From: Otariodibacter oris
GTDB taxonomy: Bacteria; Pseudomonadota; Gammaproteobacteria; Enterobacterales; Pasteurellaceae
Length of the DNA: 64,000 nt
Reading direction: 5' to 3'
Assembly (NCBI RefSeq): GCF_009684715.1
Contig: NZ_CP016604.1
Location: 1,937,262-2,001,261, forward strand
Below, in pieces: positions 21,230 to 35,334 of this stretch (the stretch's first letter is position 1; each line of letters starts with the position of its first letter). The notes beneath the pieces were generated by a model. The model was not told the DNA's origin. It saw only the letters and a program-made list of their open reading frames with translations, and searched no databases. The position numbers and the translations under genes are program-made.

Positions 21230-21255
21230 AAAGCCCGAAACAACTTCCGGGCTTT
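21230..21255 (-). terminator. Terminator of the alpha operon after rplQ
   Basis: AAAGCCCG pairs with CGGGCTTT around a 10-base loop, followed by an A/T-rich TATTATTTATT on the minus strand. Confidence 0.85.
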
Positions 21256-21273
21256 ATCATTTTATTTACACTA

Positions 21274-21657
21274 CTACTCTTCAGCTGCTTCAGCATTCGC
21301 TGAACGCTCAACTAGCTCAATATAAGCCATTGGAGCATTATCTCCTGAACGGAAACCACATTTCAAAATGCGAGTATAACCCCCAGCACGTTGAGAAAAA
21401 CGTGGACCTAATTCATTAAATAACTTAGCAACTGTATCTACGTTGCGTGTACGAGCAAAAGCTAAACGACGATTAGCTACGCTATCAACTTTTGCTAAAG
21501 TAATTAACGGCTCAACTACACGACGTAACTCTTTCGCTTTAGGTAAAGTTGTTTTGATAATCTCATGATTAATCAAAGAACTTGCCATATTACGAAACAT
21601 CGCTTGGCGATGACTGCTGTTACGGTTTAATTGACGTCCACTCTTACGATGGCGCAT
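21274..21657 (-). CDS. rplQ: 50S ribosomal protein L17
   Basis: L17 is a late 50S protein near the exit tunnel. The 127 residues start [20 protein letters not shown], the family signature. It is the last gene of the alpha operon, after rpoA. Confidence 0.99.
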   Translation of the reverse strand: MRHRKSGRQLNRNSSHRQAMFRNMASSLINHEIIKTTLPKAKELRRVVEPLITLAKVDSVANRRLAFARTRNVDTVAKLFNELGPRFSQRAGGYTRILKCGFRSGDNAPMAYIELVERSANAEAAEE

Positions 21658-21693
21658 AACCTTATTCCTTCTTAGAAAATCTAATACCTAAAA

Positions 21694-22683
21694 TTATTCT
21701 TCAGCTATACTTGCTGGAGGCCAATTTTCAAGGCGCATACCCAGTGATAAGCCACGAGAAGCTAACACATCCTTGATCTCAGTAAGTGATTTCTTACCTA
21801 AATTAGGAGTTTTTAATAACTCAACTTCTGTACGTTGTACTAAATCACCGATATAGTGAATTGTCTCTGCTTTCAAACAGTTAGCAGAACGAACTGTCAG
21901 CTCTAAATCATCGACTGGACGAAGAAGAATAGGATCAAACTCCGGTTTTTCTTCTTTTACTTCAGGCTGACGAACATCACGCAAATCAACGAATGCGGCT
22001 AGTTGCTCCGCTAAAATCGTTGCAGCACGACGGATGGCATCTTCAGGATCTAATGTTCCATTAGTTTCCATCTCAATAATAAGCTTATCTAAGTCTGTAC
22101 GTTGTTCGACACGAGCAGCTTCTACATTGTAAGCAATGCGATCTACTGGACTAAAACGTGCATCAACTAATAAGCGACCAATTGGACGATCATCATCTTG
22201 TAAATGTACACGAGCAGAAGCTGGTACATATCCACGACCACGTTGCACTCGAATTCTCATGCTAATCGACGCATTTTTATCTGTCAAATGACAGATAACA
22301 TGGTCAGGATTCACAATTTCAACATCACCATCGTGCGTAATGTCTGCTGCAGTCACAGGGCCAATTCCAGATTTAGTTAGTGTCAAAATAATATCATCTT
22401 TATTTTGCACCTTTACCGCTAGACCTTTAAGGTTTAACAATACTTCAAGAATATCTTCTTGTACGCCTTCTTTACTGCTGTATTCATGTAATACACCATC
22501 AATTTCTACTTCTGTAACTGCATAACCAGGCATAGACGAAAGTAAAATGCGACGAAGTGCGTTACCTAATGTGTGGCCAAAACCACGCTCTAACGGTTCT
22601 AAGGTCACTTTTGCGTGAGTAGAACTAATTTGTTCAATATTCACTAAGTGTGGCTTTAAAAATTCTGTCACAGAACCCTGCAT
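21694..22683 (-). CDS. rpoA: RNA polymerase alpha subunit
   Basis: Alpha nucleates polymerase assembly and contacts UP elements and activators. The 329 residues match the E. coli length. The N-terminal dimerisation domain (to about 235) contains [21 protein letters not shown]. The linker is acidic, and the C-terminal domain (about 250-329) keeps the DNA-contacting RSANCLKAE and [14 protein letters not shown]. Confidence 0.99.
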   Translation of the reverse strand: MQGSVTEFLKPHLVNIEQISSTHAKVTLEPLERGFGHTLGNALRRILLSSMPGYAVTEVEIDGVLHEYSSKEGVQEDILEVLLNLKGLAVKVQNKDDIILTLTKSGIGPVTAADITHDGDVEIVNPDHVICHLTDKNASISMRIRVQRGRGYVPASARVHLQDDDRPIGRLLVDARFSPVDRIAYNVEAARVEQRTDLDKLIIEMETNGTLDPEDAIRRAATILAEQLAAFVDLRDVRQPEVKEEKPEFDPILLRPVDDLELTVRSANCLKAETIHYIGDLVQRTEVELLKTPNLGKKSLTEIKDVLASRGLSLGMRLENWPPASIAEE

Positions 22684-22715
22684 TTTATCCTCTCTTTGCT
22701 TTTAAGCACTACTTA

Positions 22716-23336
22716 TTATTTAGAATAGAGCTCAACGATCAGATGTTCATTAATATCTGCTGATAGATCAGAACGTTCAGGTGTACGTTTAAACACACCT
22801 TCCATCTTTGTAGCATCAACTTCTAACCAAGTTGGTTTTTCACGTTGAGTCGCTAATTCTAATGATGCTTTGATACGTGCTTGTTTTTTTGATTTCTCAC
22901 GAACAGCAACCACATCATCAACAGAAACTTGATAAGAAGGAATATTTACTACTCGACCATTTACCACAATAGATTTGTGACTAACTAACTGACGAGCTTC
23001 TGCTCTAGTTGCAGCAAATCCCATACGGTAAACAACATTATCTAAACGTCCTTCTAACAAGACTAATAAGTTCTCACCGGTATTACCTTTTAAACGGTTA
23101 GCTTCTTTATAGTAATTACGGAACTGACGTTCCAAAATACCATACATACGGCGAACTTTTTGTTTCTCACGAAGCTGACTACCATAGTCAGATAAACGAG
23201 GTTTACGAGCACCATGTTGACCTGGCGCTGTATCAATTTTACATTTTGACTCGATCGCTCGAACGCCTGATTTAAGGAATAAATCAGTACCCTCACGACG
23301 GCTTAGCTTGAGCTTTGGACCCAAATATCTTGCCAT
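22716..23336 (-). CDS. rpsD: 30S ribosomal protein S4
   Basis: S4 starts 16S assembly and, in E. coli, represses its own alpha operon by binding the rpsM leader. The 206 residues begin [19 protein letters not shown] and include the S4 RNA-binding domain ([20 protein letters not shown]). It lies between rpsK and rpoA. Confidence 0.99.
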   Translation of the reverse strand: MARYLGPKLKLSRREGTDLFLKSGVRAIESKCKIDTAPGQHGARKPRLSDYGSQLREKQKVRRMYGILERQFRNYYKEANRLKGNTGENLLVLLEGRLDNVVYRMGFAATRAEARQLVSHKSIVVNGRVVNIPSYQVSVDDVVAVREKSKKQARIKASLELATQREKPTWLEVDATKMEGVFKRTPERSDLSADINEHLIVELYSK

Positions 23337-23364
23337 TTTCTTTCTCCAATTATTCTAACGTCAA

Positions 23365-23757
<393 letters not shown>

Positions 23758-23770
23758 TTATCTACTCCGA

Positions 23771-24127
23771 TTATTTCTTGATCGGTTTGCGTGGACCCTT
23801 GCGAGTACGCGCATTAGTCTTAGTACGTTGACCACGTACTGGTAAACTACGACGATGACGCAAACCACGGTAACAACCTAGGTCTAATAGACGCTTGATA
23901 CTCAAAGTCACTTCACGACGTAAATCACCTTCGACAGTAAATTTACCAACTTCTTCACGCAGTTTTTCAATCTGCTCTTCAGACAATTCTCTGATCTTTA
24001 CATCTTCAGCAATACCCGCAGAAGCACAAATTGCTTGAGCACGAGTCTTACCGATACCATAAATAGCAGTTAATGCGATTACAGTGTGTTTTTGATCAGG
24101 AATGTTAATGCCTGCAATACGGGCCAC
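23771..24127 (-). CDS. rpsM: 30S ribosomal protein S13
   Basis: S13 contacts the 50S subunit and the P-site tRNA. The 118 residues start with a GTG codon at 24127 ([14 protein letters not shown]), as in E. coli, preceded by AGGAGTGCATA. The tail ends [18 protein letters not shown]. It is the first gene of the alpha operon and is translated from the S4-regulated leader. Confidence 0.99.
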   Translation of the reverse strand: MARIAGINIPDQKHTVIALTAIYGIGKTRAQAICASAGIAEDVKIRELSEEQIEKLREEVGKFTVEGDLRREVTLSIKRLLDLGCYRGLRHRRSLPVRGQRTKTNARTRKGPRKPIKK

Positions 24128-24245
24128 TATGCACTCCTATTTTTATTTAATGTTATTGATATACTGATCTTGAAAAGCCCGTTTCAGGATACTCAAACAG
24201 TATATCAGGACGAAATTAGCTGAGCAGTATAACTACTCAGCTGGT
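24125..24245 (-). promoter_or_regulatory. Alpha operon leader (S4-binding pseudoknot)
   Basis: The minus strand carries TTTGAGTATCCTGAAACGGG, then GCTTTTCA and GGAGTGCATAGTGGCC, nearly the same as the E. coli alpha leader. In E. coli S4 binds a pseudoknot that traps the 30S subunit at the rpsM GTG. An upstream hairpin AGCTGAG/CTCAGCT (24219-24243) matches the first stem. The conservation of sequence and position is the evidence; S4 control here is inferred. Confidence 0.8.
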
Positions 24246-24267
24246 TCTTTGCAAGAAAGAATATCAA

Positions 24268-24381
24268 TTAACCTTGACGTTGTTTATGTTTCGCATCGTT
24301 GCAAATCACACGAACAACACCTTGACGTTTAACAACTTTACAGTTACGACATAATTTCTTAACTGAAGCACGAACTTTCAT
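24268..24381 (-). CDS. rpmJ: 50S ribosomal protein L36
   Basis: A 37-residue protein, [20 protein letters not shown] at the start, with the zinc-binding pattern Cys11, Cys14, Cys27 and His32 (C-X2-C-X12-C-X4-H). It lies between secY and rpsM as in E. coli. It is the zinc-binding form of L36. Confidence 0.98.
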   Translation of the reverse strand: MKVRASVKKLCRNCKVVKRQGVVRVICNDAKHKQRQG

Positions 24382-24406
24382 TGCTTATCCTTTTATGAAA
24401 GGGCTA

Positions 24407-25729
24407 TTATTGCCCTAAGCCTTTCAGATTGGCTTTCTTCAACACAGAATCATACTGTAAAGACATTAAATGACTCTGAACTTGTGCGATGAAATCCATA
24501 ATAACAACCACTACAATCAATAATGAAGTACCGCCTAATTGGAAAGGAACTTTCCATAATGATGTAATGATATACGGAACCAAACAAACAAAAGTAATAT
24601 ACAACGATCCAATTAAGGTTAAGCGAGTCATTACTTTATCAATATAACGAGATGTTTGTTCACCTGGTCTATAACCTGGTACAAACGCACCTGATTTCTT
24701 TAAATTATCCGCTGTATCACGTGGATTATATTGCATCCCTGTATAGAAAAATGCAAAGAAGATAACAGCCATAGCAAACAATACAATATATAACGGCTGA
24801 CCTGGTTGCAATAATTGTGACAAATCAAACAACCATTCAAAACCTTCACTCTGACCAAACCATTGAGTAATACTCGCAGGAAATAATATCACACTTGATG
24901 CAAAAATTGCTGGAATAACCCCAGCCATATTCACTTTCAAAGGTAAATGTGAAGATCTTGCAGGCGCCATCATTCTTCCTTGCTGACGGCTAGCATAATT
25001 TACAACTATTCTTCTCTGTCCACGTTCAACAAAAACAACAAAATATGTTACTGCAAAAGCTATGAGTGCAATCAACAACAGAACAAGTAAAGAAATCTCT
25101 CCTTGACGAGCCTGCTCGATTGTTTGCCCAATAACAGATGGCAAACCTGCAACTATCCCTGCAAAAATTATGAGAGATATACCATTGCCAATTCCTCTTT
25201 CAGTGATCTGCTCACCAAGCCACATTAAGAACATTGTTCCTGTAACAAGACTAATCACAGAAGTTACATAAAATAGGATAGTAGGATTAGGCACTAGCCC
25301 TTGAATCATATTTGGTAAGGCCAAAGAAATACCTATTGACTGAATAAAAGCCAATAGTAAAGTGGCATATCGTGTATATTTGCTAATTTTACGTCTTCCA
25401 GCTTCACCTTCTTTCTTCAACTCAGCCAATGCAGGATGAATTGCTGTCAATAATTGTAAAATAATGGAAGCAGAAATATAAGGCATTATACCTAATGCAA
25501 ATATAGAAGCCCTACTCAAAGCACCACCAGAGAACATATTAAACATATCAATGATGGTACCTTGTTGTTGATTGACTAACTCGGATAATACAGAAGCATC
25601 AATACCAGGAACAGGAATAAAAGAACCGATACGAAATACAACTAAAGCACCTAAAACAAATAACAATCTAGACTTTAATTCGCCAGTTCCTTTTTGAGTA
25701 TTACCTTGAAATCCTGGTTGTTTAGCCAT
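24407..25729 (-). CDS. secY: Protein translocase subunit SecY
   Basis: SecY is the channel of the Sec translocon in the inner membrane. The 440 residues have ten hydrophobic spans. TM2 follows the plug ([20 protein letters not shown]), and the cytoplasmic loops contain the conserved [13 protein letters not shown] and [17 protein letters not shown] stretches. It is in the spc operon, directly after rplO. Confidence 0.99.
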   Translation of the reverse strand: MAKQPGFQGNTQKGTGELKSRLLFVLGALVVFRIGSFIPVPGIDASVLSELVNQQQGTIIDMFNMFSGGALSRASIFALGIMPYISASIILQLLTAIHPALAELKKEGEAGRRKISKYTRYATLLLAFIQSIGISLALPNMIQGLVPNPTILFYVTSVISLVTGTMFLMWLGEQITERGIGNGISLIIFAGIVAGLPSVIGQTIEQARQGEISLLVLLLIALIAFAVTYFVVFVERGQRRIVVNYASRQQGRMMAPARSSHLPLKVNMAGVIPAIFASSVILFPASITQWFGQSEGFEWLFDLSQLLQPGQPLYIVLFAMAVIFFAFFYTGMQYNPRDTADNLKKSGAFVPGYRPGEQTSRYIDKVMTRLTLIGSLYITFVCLVPYIITSLWKVPFQLGGTSLLIVVVVIMDFIAQVQSHLMSLQYDSVLKKANLKGLGQ

Positions 25730-25732
25730 TTA

Positions 25733-26167
25733 TTATTCCTCGATAGAACCACCAGCAGCTTCAATTGCTGCCTTTGCACCTTTGGTTACACGTAACCCTT
25801 TAATTACTAAAGCTTTTTCAACTTTACCAGATAAAATTACTTTTGCTGATAAAACATCCTTAGTAATAATGTTAGCTGCCTTAAGTGTTTCTAAAGTTAC
25901 AACATTACCCTCTACTTTCTCTAATTCATTCAGACGAATTTCCGCTGAATGTAATGATTTAAGAGAAGTAAAGCCAAATTTTGGTAAACGACGATATAAA
26001 GGCATTTGACCACCTTCGAAACCGCGACGAACTCCGCCACCAGTACGAGATTTTTGACCTTTATGACCACGTCCACCTGTTTTACCTAAACCAGAACCAA
26101 TACCACGGCCAAGACGCTTTTCATGATGCTTAGCGCCATCAGCTGGGGATAGAGAATTTAAACGCAT
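25733..26167 (-). CDS. rplO: 50S ribosomal protein L15
   Basis: L15 is a late 50S assembly protein with a long basic N-terminal extension. From ATG 26167 it has 144 residues, like E. coli, starting [20 protein letters not shown], with a GAGGAG site upstream. The TTG start at 26182 would add five residues and is unlikely. Confidence 0.98.
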   Translation of the reverse strand: MRLNSLSPADGAKHHEKRLGRGIGSGLGKTGGRGHKGQKSRTGGGVRRGFEGGQMPLYRRLPKFGFTSLKSLHSAEIRLNELEKVEGNVVTLETLKAANIITKDVLSAKVILSGKVEKALVIKGLRVTKGAKAAIEAAGGSIEE

Positions 26168-26171
26168 TCTA

Positions 26172-26351
26172 TTACTCCTCAACCTTAACCATATATGAAA
26201 CCTGATTGATCATACCACGTACTGCTGGAGTATCGATCAATTCTACAGTATGGCGAATATGGCGCAGACCTAGTCCCTTTAATGTAGCTTTATGCTTCGG
26301 TAAACGAGCGATAGAACTACGAACTTGTGTTACTTTAATTGTTTTTGCCAT
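26172..26351 (-). CDS. rpmD: 50S ribosomal protein L30
   Basis: A 59-residue protein from ATG 26351, [20 protein letters not shown], ending [13 protein letters not shown]; the length equals E. coli L30. It lies between rpsE and rplO. Confidence 0.98.
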   Translation of the reverse strand: MAKTIKVTQVRSSIARLPKHKATLKGLGLRHIRHTVELIDTPAVRGMINQVSYMVKVEE

Positions 26352-26357
26352 ATTCAA

Positions 26358-27226
<869 letters not shown>

Positions 27227-27240
27227 AGTGTTACCTTACT

Positions 27241-27774
27241 TTACTTTTTCTTCGCTTCTTTTGTACGTACAACTTCATCTGAATAACGTACACCCTTACC
27301 TTTATAAGGCTCTGGACGGCGATATGCACGAATATCTGCTGCAACCTGACCAATTAACTGCTTGTCTGCACTCTTAAGAACAACTTCTGTCTGAGATGGA
27401 CATTCAGCAGTTACACCAGCTGGCAACGTATGTTCTACAGGGTGAGAGAAACCTAAATTTAAGGCAACAACATTACCCTTAATTTGTGCTCTATAACCAA
27501 CCCCAACCAATTGCAATTTCTTAGTAAAACCTTCAGTAACACCGATAACCATTGCATTTACAAGTGCGCGCGCAGTTCCTGCTTGTGCATCTGAATTAGC
27601 AACACCAATTCTTGGTGAAAAAGTTAATGCATTATCTTCATATTTCACTTCAACTGCATGATGAATCTCACGTGATAATTCACCATTTTTTCCTTTAACT
27701 GTTAATAGCTGACCGTTGAGTTTAACCTCAACACCGGCAGGAACATTAACAGGTGCTTTTGCAACACGAGACAT
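27241..27774 (-). CDS. rplF: 50S ribosomal protein L6
   Basis: L6 lies near the factor-binding site. The 177 residues match the E. coli length, starting [20 protein letters not shown] and ending with the conserved [14 protein letters not shown] and a lysine-rich tail. Confidence 0.99.
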   Translation of the reverse strand: MSRVAKAPVNVPAGVEVKLNGQLLTVKGKNGELSREIHHAVEVKYEDNALTFSPRIGVANSDAQAGTARALVNAMVIGVTEGFTKKLQLVGVGYRAQIKGNVVALNLGFSHPVEHTLPAGVTAECPSQTEVVLKSADKQLIGQVAADIRAYRRPEPYKGKGVRYSDEVVRTKEAKKK

Positions 27775-27790
27775 TTTTCCTACCCCTTCA

Positions 27791-28183
27791 TTACGCTACA
27801 TAACATATAATTTCACCGCCGAGACCAGCTTGACGAGCTGCTCGATCAGTCATTACACCTTTTGATGTAGAAACAACAGCAATACCTAAACCACCCATAA
27901 CTTTTGGTAATTCATCTTTACGTTTGTAAATACGAAGACCAGGACGGCTTACTCTCTGAATACTTTCTACAACAGGTTTATTTTGGAAATACTTTAACGT
28001 AATTTCCAACTCAGGTTTTGAACCTTCAACAATTTTGAAGCTCTCAACATAACCTTCTTCAGCTAAAACGTTTGCAATAGCAACTTTTAACTTAGAAGAA
28101 GGCATACTGATTGCAACTTTATTCGCTGCTTGACCGTTACGAATACGGGTCAGCATATCTGCGATTGGATCTTGCATGCTCAT
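27791..28183 (-). CDS. rpsH: 30S ribosomal protein S8
   Basis: S8 binds the central domain of 16S rRNA and, in E. coli, represses the spc operon at rplE. From ATG 28183 the protein has 130 residues ([18 protein letters not shown]), the same as E. coli. The frame extends upstream to 28225, but the added residues are not part of the family. Confidence 0.98.
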   Translation of the reverse strand: MSMQDPIADMLTRIRNGQAANKVAISMPSSKLKVAIANVLAEEGYVESFKIVEGSKPELEITLKYFQNKPVVESIQRVSRPGLRIYKRKDELPKVMGGLGIAVVSTSKGVMTDRAARQAGLGGEIICYVA

Positions 28184-28218
28184 GTATTTACTCCCATGAT
28201 TCCAAATTAAAAGAGGTA

Positions 28219-28524
28219 TTACCAACTTGCCTTTTTAAGCCCAGGGATTTCTCCACGCATTGCTGCTTCACGAACTTTAATACGGCTTAGACCAAACTTA
28301 CGAAGTACACCATGTGGGCGACCTGTTTGGGCGCAACGGTTACGCTGACGACTAGGGCTTGAATCACGTGGCAATGATTGTAATTTTAATACAGCATCCC
28401 AACGCTCTTCATCTGAAGAATTAACACCAGAAATAATCTTCTTTAACTCTTCACGCTTCTCGTAAAACTTATCAGCTAACTTCGCACGCTTTACATCGCG
28501 TGCAATCATTGATTGTTTTGCCAT
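28219..28524 (-). CDS. rpsN: 30S ribosomal protein S14
   Basis: The 101-residue form without a zinc site. It starts [20 protein letters not shown] and has [19 protein letters not shown]. It lies between rplE and rpsH in the spc operon. Confidence 0.99.
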   Translation of the reverse strand: MAKQSMIARDVKRAKLADKFYEKREELKKIISGVNSSDEERWDAVLKLQSLPRDSSPSRQRNRCAQTGRPHGVLRKFGLSRIKVREAAMRGEIPGLKKASW

Positions 28525-28535
28525 GATAACCTACC

Positions 28536-29075
28536 TTATTTACGGAATGGGAAATTGAAAGCAGCTAGTAAAGCTAGGCCTTCTTCATCATTTTTCGCTG
28601 TTGTGGTAATAGTAATATCTAAACCACGTACGCGATCTACTTTATCGTAATCGATCTCAGGGAAAATGATTTGTTCACGAACACCCATACTGTAATTGCC
28701 TCGACCATCAAAAGATTTTGTGTTTAAACCACGAAAATCTCGAGTACGAGGAACAGCGATAGTAATCAATCTTTCAAAGAACTCCCACATACGTTCACCA
28801 CGTAGAGTTACTTTACATCCGATAGGATACCCTTGACGGATTTTAAAGCCAGCAACAGATTTGCGAGCTTTTGTAATTAAAGGTTTTTGACCGCTAATTG
28901 CTGCTAGATCTGCTACTGCATTATCTAGTAGTTTTTTATCGGTCAATGCTTCACCCACACCCATATTAAGGGTTATCTTTTCGATTCGTGGGACTTGCAT
29001 GACAGACGAGTAGTTGAATTTAGTTTTCAATTCATTAACTACTTGCTCTCTGTAGTAATCATGCAGTTTCGCCAT
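28536..29075 (-). CDS. rplE: 50S ribosomal protein L5
   Basis: L5 binds 5S rRNA and touches the P-site tRNA. The 179 residues start [20 protein letters not shown] and include [20 protein letters not shown]. The first codons overlap the S8-binding mRNA site. Confidence 0.99.
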   Translation of the reverse strand: MAKLHDYYREQVVNELKTKFNYSSVMQVPRIEKITLNMGVGEALTDKKLLDNAVADLAAISGQKPLITKARKSVAGFKIRQGYPIGCKVTLRGERMWEFFERLITIAVPRTRDFRGLNTKSFDGRGNYSMGVREQIIFPEIDYDKVDRVRGLDITITTTAKNDEEGLALLAAFNFPFRK

Positions 29076-29078
29076 CGC
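29030..29078 (-). promoter_or_regulatory. Probable S8 translational repressor site at the rplE start
   Basis: The start region reads ATGGCGAAACTGCATGATTA, then ACTAC and GTAGT that pair around AGAGAGCAA. This is nearly the same as the E. coli S8 target spanning the L5 start. Feedback by S8 is known in E. coli and inferred here. Confidence 0.65.
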
Positions 29079-29092
29079 ATTACTCCAGTTAA

Positions 29093-29404
29093 TTAAATTG
29101 TTTTATCGTTAGACTTAAAGAAACGAACTTTTTTTCCATCTTCAAATCTAAAACCTACACGGTCAGCTTTATTTGTTTCAGGGTTAAAGATAGCAACATT
29201 TGATACTTCAATTGCAGCTTCTTGTTTAACTAAACCACCTGGTTTTCCTAATGCAGGAACAGGTTTTTCATGCTTAGTTACAACATTAATACCTTCAACA
29301 AACACTTTACCATTTGGTAACACCTTAGTTACCTTACCACGCTTACCTTTATCTTTACCGGTAAGAACAATAACTTCATCGTTTTGACGGATCTTCGCAG
29401 CCAT
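29093..29404 (-). CDS. rplX: 50S ribosomal protein L24
   Basis: L24 starts 50S assembly at the 5' end of 23S rRNA. The 103 residues show the KOW motif ([20 protein letters not shown]). It is the second gene of the spc operon. Confidence 0.99.
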   Translation of the reverse strand: MAAKIRQNDEVIVLTGKDKGKRGKVTKVLPNGKVFVEGINVVTKHEKPVPALGKPGGLVKQEAAIEVSNVAIFNPETNKADRVGFRFEDGKKVRFFKSNDKTI

Positions 29405-29414
29405 TACATTCTCC

Positions 29415-29798
<384 letters not shown>

Positions 29799-29854
29799 TT
29801 AAATAAAAAAACACCCTTTCGGGACGAATCCATCCTAAGTTGGACAGGCGTAGC

Positions 29855-29883
29855 ATTATACACGCCGTTCAACTAAAGGACAA
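29855..29883 (-). promoter_or_regulatory. spc operon promoter
   Basis: The minus strand has -35 TTGTCC (29878-29883), a 17-bp spacer and -10 TATAAT (29855-29860). The leader of about 65 nt ends with CCC-GAAA-GGG followed by GTTTTTTTATTT at 29802-29822, a short attenuator-like hairpin before rplN. Confidence 0.75.
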
Positions 29884-29889
29884 CACAAA

Positions 29890-29920
29890 AAAAGTAAACG
29901 GTATAAAACCGTTTACTTTT
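29890..29920 (-). terminator. Terminator of the S10 operon after rpsQ
   Basis: A 13-bp stem AAAAGTAAACGGT/ACCGTTTACTTTT with a 5-base loop is followed by a T run on the minus strand. It lies between rpsQ and the spc promoter. Confidence 0.9.
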
Positions 29921-29935
29921 CATACCAATCATTAA

Positions 29936-30193
29936 TTAAGCAACTACTGCTTTCTCAACGACACGAACTAAAGTCCATGATTTAGTTTTAGAGAGTGGGC
30001 GACACTCTTTAATCTCAACTACATCACCTAATTTAGCATCGTTATTTTCATCATGTACATGTAATTTCGTTGTACGACGGATAAACTTACCATAAATTGG
30101 ATGTTTAACTGTACGTTCAATAGCAATAACGAATGATTTATCCATTTTATCGCTAATTACTTTACCTTGTACTTTACGAATTTTATCAGTCAT
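29936..30193 (-). CDS. rpsQ: 30S ribosomal protein S17
   Basis: S17 binds the 5' domain of 16S rRNA. The 85 residues include [20 protein letters not shown] and [15 protein letters not shown]. It is the last gene of the S10 operon and overlaps rpmC by one base. Confidence 0.99.
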   Translation of the reverse strand: MTDKIRKVQGKVISDKMDKSFVIAIERTVKHPIYGKFIRRTTKLHVHDENNDAKLGDVVEIKECRPLSKTKSWTLVRVVEKAVVA

Positions 30194-30383
30194 TACTCAC
30201 CCGCTTTTTCTGTTAACACAGTTTTGATTTGTGCAATACTGCGACGCACTTGTTTTAACTGATGGGTTTGTTGAAGCTGACCGGTGGCTGCTTGCATACG
30301 CAACTTGAATTGCTCACCTAACAAGTTAACCAATTCAGCATTCAGCTCTTCAACACTTTTTGTACGTAGTTCTTGAGCTTTCA

Positions 30384-30384
<1 letters not shown>
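30193..30384 (-). CDS. rpmC: 50S ribosomal protein L29
   Basis: L29 lies at the tunnel exit near the trigger-factor and SRP docking site. The 63 residues start [20 protein letters not shown]. It overlaps both neighbours by single bases, so translation is likely coupled. Confidence 0.99.
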
Positions 30385-30794
<410 letters not shown>

Positions 30795-30806
30795 TCAGTG
30801 ATCTCC

Positions 30807-31511
30807 TTATTTACGACCTTTGCGAGCAGGCTTTTTAGGCTGTGTCGCTGGTTCTTTCTCAGATTCAATCACTGCAGCCATCCCACCAAGAATTTCACCT
30901 TTGAAGATCCATACTTTAATACCGATTACTCCGTATGTAGTATTAGCTTCAGCAGTATTATAATCGATGTCAGCACGAAGTGTATGCAAAGGTACACGAC
31001 CTTCACGATACCATTCTGAACGTGCGATTTCTGCACCACCTAAACGACCGCTAACTTCAACTTTGATACCTTTAGCACCTAAACGCATTGCATTTTGTAC
31101 CGCACGTTTCATTGCACGACGGAACATAACACGTCTTTCAAGTTGAGAAGCAATGCTATCTGCAACTAATTTTGCATCTAGCTCTGGTTTTTTCACTTCT
31201 GCGATGTTGATTTGTGCTGGAACACCTGCAATTTTAGAAACTGCATTTCTTAATTTTTCAACATCTTCGCCTTTTTTACCGATAACGATACCTGGACGAG
31301 CAGTATGAATTGTTACACGGATGCTTTTTGCTGGACGCTCAATAGTGATGCGTGACACAGAAGCATTCGCTAACTCTTTATTTAAAAATTTACGTACTTT
31401 GAAATCGCCATCTAAGTTAGATGCGAAATCTTGTGTATTCGCGAACCAAGTAGAGCTCCAAGGCTTAACAATACCAAGGCGAATACCATGTGGATGTACT
31501 TTTTGACCCAT
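30807..31511 (-). CDS. rpsC: 30S ribosomal protein S3
   Basis: S3 lines the mRNA entry tunnel. The 234 residues contain the KH domain ([20 protein letters not shown]) and a basic C-terminal tail. It starts [20 protein letters not shown] and lies between rplV and rplP. Confidence 0.99.
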   Translation of the reverse strand: MGQKVHPHGIRLGIVKPWSSTWFANTQDFASNLDGDFKVRKFLNKELANASVSRITIERPAKSIRVTIHTARPGIVIGKKGEDVEKLRNAVSKIAGVPAQINIAEVKKPELDAKLVADSIASQLERRVMFRRAMKRAVQNAMRLGAKGIKVEVSGRLGGAEIARSEWYREGRVPLHTLRADIDYNTAEANTTYGVIGIKVWIFKGEILGGMAAVIESEKEPATQPKKPARKGRK

Positions 31512-31529
31512 TTGTTATTCTCCTACTGA

Positions 31530-31865
<336 letters not shown>

Positions 31866-31871
31866 TTACCT

Positions 31872-32147
31872 CTATCTCTTAGCTTTCTTATCTGCGGCAT
31901 GACCGCGGTATGTACGAGTCGGTGCAAATTCACCTAATTTATGACCGATCATTTCATCAGAAACATAAACTGGAACATGCTGACGACCATTATGGACTGC
32001 GATGGTCAATCCGATCATTGATGGAATGATCATTGAACGACGGGACCAAGTTTTAATTGGTTTTTTATCCCCGCTTTCCACCGCCTTCTCTACCTTCTTC
32101 AACAAGTGTAGGTCAAGGAATGGACCCTTCTTGAGAGAACGTGGCAT
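31872..32147 (-). CDS. rpsS: 30S ribosomal protein S19
   Basis: S19 is in the 30S head next to S13. The 91 residues start [20 protein letters not shown] and hold [18 protein letters not shown] at the end. Confidence 0.99.
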   Translation of the reverse strand: MPRSLKKGPFLDLHLLKKVEKAVESGDKKPIKTWSRRSMIIPSMIGLTIAVHNGRQHVPVYVSDEMIGHKLGEFAPTRTYRGHAADKKAKR

Positions 32148-32173
32148 GGCTTACCTCTTAATTAATTAAAAAT

Positions 32174-32995
32174 TTATTTACCACGACGACGTACGATAAA
32201 TTTATCTGTACGTTTGTTATGGCGAGTTTTCTTACCTTTGGTTTGAACGCCCCAAGGAGTAACAGGGTGTTTACCGAAGTTACGACCTTCACCACCACCG
32301 TGAGGGTGATCGACTGGGTTCATTGCAGTACCACGAACTGTTGGACGAATACCTCTCCAACGGTTTGCACCTGCTTTACCAAGAACGCGAAGCATATGCT
32401 CTGAATTGCCTACTTCACCAATAGTAGCAGAACATTCAGCTAAAACTTTACGCATTTCACCTGAGCGAAGACGTAAAGTTACATAATTACCTTCACGAGC
32501 AATAATTTGTACGTATGCACCTGCAGAACGAGCGATTTGACCGCCTTTTCCTGGTTTTAATTCTACATTGTGAATTGTTGAACCTACAGGGATATTACGC
32601 ATTGGTAATGAGTTACCTACTTTAATTGGCGCTGAAACACCCGCTTGAATTTGATCACCTACAGATAAACCTTTAGGAGCCAAAATATAACGGCGTTCAC
32701 CATCTTTATAAAGTACTAATGCAATATTAGCAGAACGATTTGGATCATATTCTAAACGTTCAACAACAGCAGGAATATTTAATTTATTACGTTTAAAATC
32801 AATTAAACGGTAATGCTGTTTATGACCACCACCGATATGACGAGTGGTAATACGACCTAAATTATTACGACCACCACTTTTAGACTTAGAGTCTAATAAT
32901 GGAGCATAAGGTTTACCCTTATGTAATTCTGCGTTAACAATTTTTACTACATGACGACGACCAGCGGAGGTCGGCTTACATTTAACGATAGCCAT
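32174..32995 (-). CDS. rplB: 50S ribosomal protein L2
   Basis: L2 is needed for peptidyl transferase activity and subunit joining. The 273 residues start [18 protein letters not shown] and contain the conserved [20 protein letters not shown] with the key histidine. Confidence 0.99.
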   Translation of the reverse strand: MAIVKCKPTSAGRRHVVKIVNAELHKGKPYAPLLDSKSKSGGRNNLGRITTRHIGGGHKQHYRLIDFKRNKLNIPAVVERLEYDPNRSANIALVLYKDGERRYILAPKGLSVGDQIQAGVSAPIKVGNSLPMRNIPVGSTIHNVELKPGKGGQIARSAGAYVQIIAREGNYVTLRLRSGEMRKVLAECSATIGEVGNSEHMLRVLGKAGANRWRGIRPTVRGTAMNPVDHPHGGGEGRNFGKHPVTPWGVQTKGKKTRHNKRTDKFIVRRRGK

Positions 32996-33014
32996 AGTTT
33001 TCTATTCCTCCGAA

Positions 33015-33320
33015 TTACTCTGTTGCACCTTCAACAAAGTCAAGTGATTGACCTTCTTGAAGAGTAACATATGCTTTTTTCCAGTCACTACGACGACCTG
33101 TTTTTGTACCACGACGTTTAGTTTTACCTTTAACAACCACAGTACGTACAGAATCAACCTTTACTTCAAAAAGCTGTTCAACTGCTTTAGCAACTTCCGC
33201 TTTATTAGAATCTAAAGCTACTTTAAAAACAATCGTATTCGCTTTTTCAGCATTATTTGTTGCTTTCTCAGAGATATGAGGTGCTTTAAGCACTTTTAGC
33301 AAACGTTCTTGTTGAATCAT
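33015..33320 (-). CDS. rplW: 50S ribosomal protein L23
   Basis: L23 is the docking site for trigger factor and SRP at the tunnel exit. The 101 residues begin [20 protein letters not shown]. The start overlaps the end of rplD by four bases (ATGA), so the two are probably translationally coupled. Confidence 0.98.
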   Translation of the reverse strand: MIQQERLLKVLKAPHISEKATNNAEKANTIVFKVALDSNKAEVAKAVEQLFEVKVDSVRTVVVKGKTKRRGTKTGRRSDWKKAYVTLQEGQSLDFVEGATE

Positions 33321-33922
33321 GCTAACATCTCCTCAATTTGTTTTACTGCATCAACAGTCATAACTACTTTATCAAAAGCAATTAAACTTACTGGATCGAT
33401 AGCTTGAACATCACGAACATCTACTTTGTATAAGTTACGTGCAGCCAAGAATAGATTTTCATCTAAACTCGCAGTAATGATAAGCGCATCTGTTAATGCC
33501 ATATCTTTCAATTTCTGTACCAAAACTTTAGTTTTAGGTGCTTCAATTTCAAACTTCTCAACAACAACTAAACGATCTTGACGAACAAGTTCAGATAGAA
33601 TGCTCTTGATTGCACCGCGGTACATTTTTTTATTTACTTTTTGGCTATGATCTTGTGGTTTTGCAGCAAATGTAATACCACCAGAACGCCAGATTGGTGA
33701 TTTAACATCACCAGCACGAGCACGACCCGTACCTTTTTGACGCCAAGGTTTTTTACCTGAACCAGACACTTCAGCACGAGTTTTTTGAGCACGAGATCCT
33801 TGACGAGCACCTGCTGCATAAGCAACAACTACTTGATGGATAAGAGCTTCATTAAACTCACGTCCGAAGGTAGTTTCAGAAACCGCTAATGCACTTTGTG
33901 CATCTCTTACGACTAATTCCAT
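33317..33922 (-). CDS. rplD: 50S ribosomal protein L4
   Basis: L4 builds the tunnel constriction and, in E. coli, represses the S10 operon through its leader. The 201 residues include the extended loop [20 protein letters not shown] and [11 protein letters not shown]. The leader upstream of rpsJ has the matching attenuator structure. Confidence 0.99.
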   Translation of the reverse strand: MELVVRDAQSALAVSETTFGREFNEALIHQVVVAYAAGARQGSRAQKTRAEVSGSGKKPWRQKGTGRARAGDVKSPIWRSGGITFAAKPQDHSQKVNKKMYRGAIKSILSELVRQDRLVVVEKFEIEAPKTKVLVQKLKDMALTDALIITASLDENLFLAARNLYKVDVRDVQAIDPVSLIAFDKVVMTVDAVKQIEEMLA

Positions 33923-33937
33923 CTCTAACTCCTAGAC

Positions 33938-34564
33938 TTATGCTTTAACTGCTGGTTTAACAATAACATCACTATTAGTTGCGCCAGGTACAGAACCTTT
34001 AACTAATAATAATTTACGCTCAGCATCTACACGAACAACTTCAAGTGATTGAACAGTTACACGCTCAGCACCTAAATGTCCTGCCATTTTTTTACCTTTA
34101 AACACACGACCTGGAGTTTGGTTTTGACCAATAGAACCAAGTACACGATGTGATAAAGAGTTACCGTGAGTTGCATCTTGAGTACGGAAATTCCAGCGTT
34201 TAACACCACCAGCAAAACCTTTACCTTTTGATGTACCAGTAACATCTACTTTTTTAACATCTGTGAAGATGTCTACGTTGATTTCTTGACCTAAAGTGAA
34301 TTCTTCACCTTCAGTACGAAATTCCCATAAACCGCGACCAGCTTCAACACCTGCTTTAACGAAATGACCTGCTTCAGGCTTAGTTACACGATTCGCTTTT
34401 TTCGAACCTGTTGTAACTTGAACTGCAGTATAGCCATCGTTTTCAAGAGTTTTAACCTGAGTCACACGGTTGGCTTCGATTTCGATTACAGTAACTGGAA
34501 CTGAAACGCCATCTTCATTAAAGATGCGAGTCATTCCAACTTTACGACCGACTAAACCAATCAT
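33938..34564 (-). CDS. rplC: 50S ribosomal protein L3
   Basis: L3 starts 50S assembly with L24. The 208 residues begin [20 protein letters not shown] and contain the loop near the peptidyl transferase centre ([20 protein letters not shown]). Confidence 0.99.
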   Translation of the reverse strand: MIGLVGRKVGMTRIFNEDGVSVPVTVIEIEANRVTQVKTLENDGYTAVQVTTGSKKANRVTKPEAGHFVKAGVEAGRGLWEFRTEGEEFTLGQEINVDIFTDVKKVDVTGTSKGKGFAGGVKRWNFRTQDATHGNSLSHRVLGSIGQNQTPGRVFKGKKMAGHLGAERVTVQSLEVVRVDAERKLLLVKGSVPGATNSDVIVKPAVKA

Positions 34565-34580
34565 TGTAATAACCTCTTAA

Positions 34581-35070
<490 letters not shown>

Positions 35071-35075
35071 TTTGG

Positions 35076-35104
35076 ATTCTACAAGAATTCGATAAGTGAA
35101 TCAA
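35076..35104 (-). promoter_or_regulatory. S10 operon promoter
   Basis: The minus strand has -35 TTGATT (35099-35104), a 17-bp spacer and -10 TAGAAT (35076-35081). Confidence 0.75.
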
Positions 35105-35208
35105 GCTATATTTAATCACTATATGTAAACATAAAAATTCTCAGCTACGTCATCACCCGCCAAATTTCTGGTTAAAATTTAACCCAAAAGGGATTTTTTT
35201 TACAATTT

Positions 35209-35224
35209 TTCGATATATCTCACA
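35209..35224 (+). promoter_or_regulatory. Possible CRP (CRP-S-like) site upstream of sxy
   Basis: TTCGA-TATATC-TCACA, flanked by TTT and AAA, resembles a CRP site with a C in place of the usual T in the left half, as seen in Sxy-dependent CRP-S sites (TGCGA). It lies about 110 bp before the sxy ATG. The rest of 35105-35334 is the A/T-rich divergent control region of sxy and the S10 operon and holds no gene. Confidence 0.4.
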
Positions 35225-35334
35225 AAAAAACTAATCATTATTGATTGCAAATGTAATTTCATAAAGTAATTATCATTATCGAGGATATTTTCTCACCTAA
35301 TTAACTTATTTATCCATAACCTATGAGGATTCTA

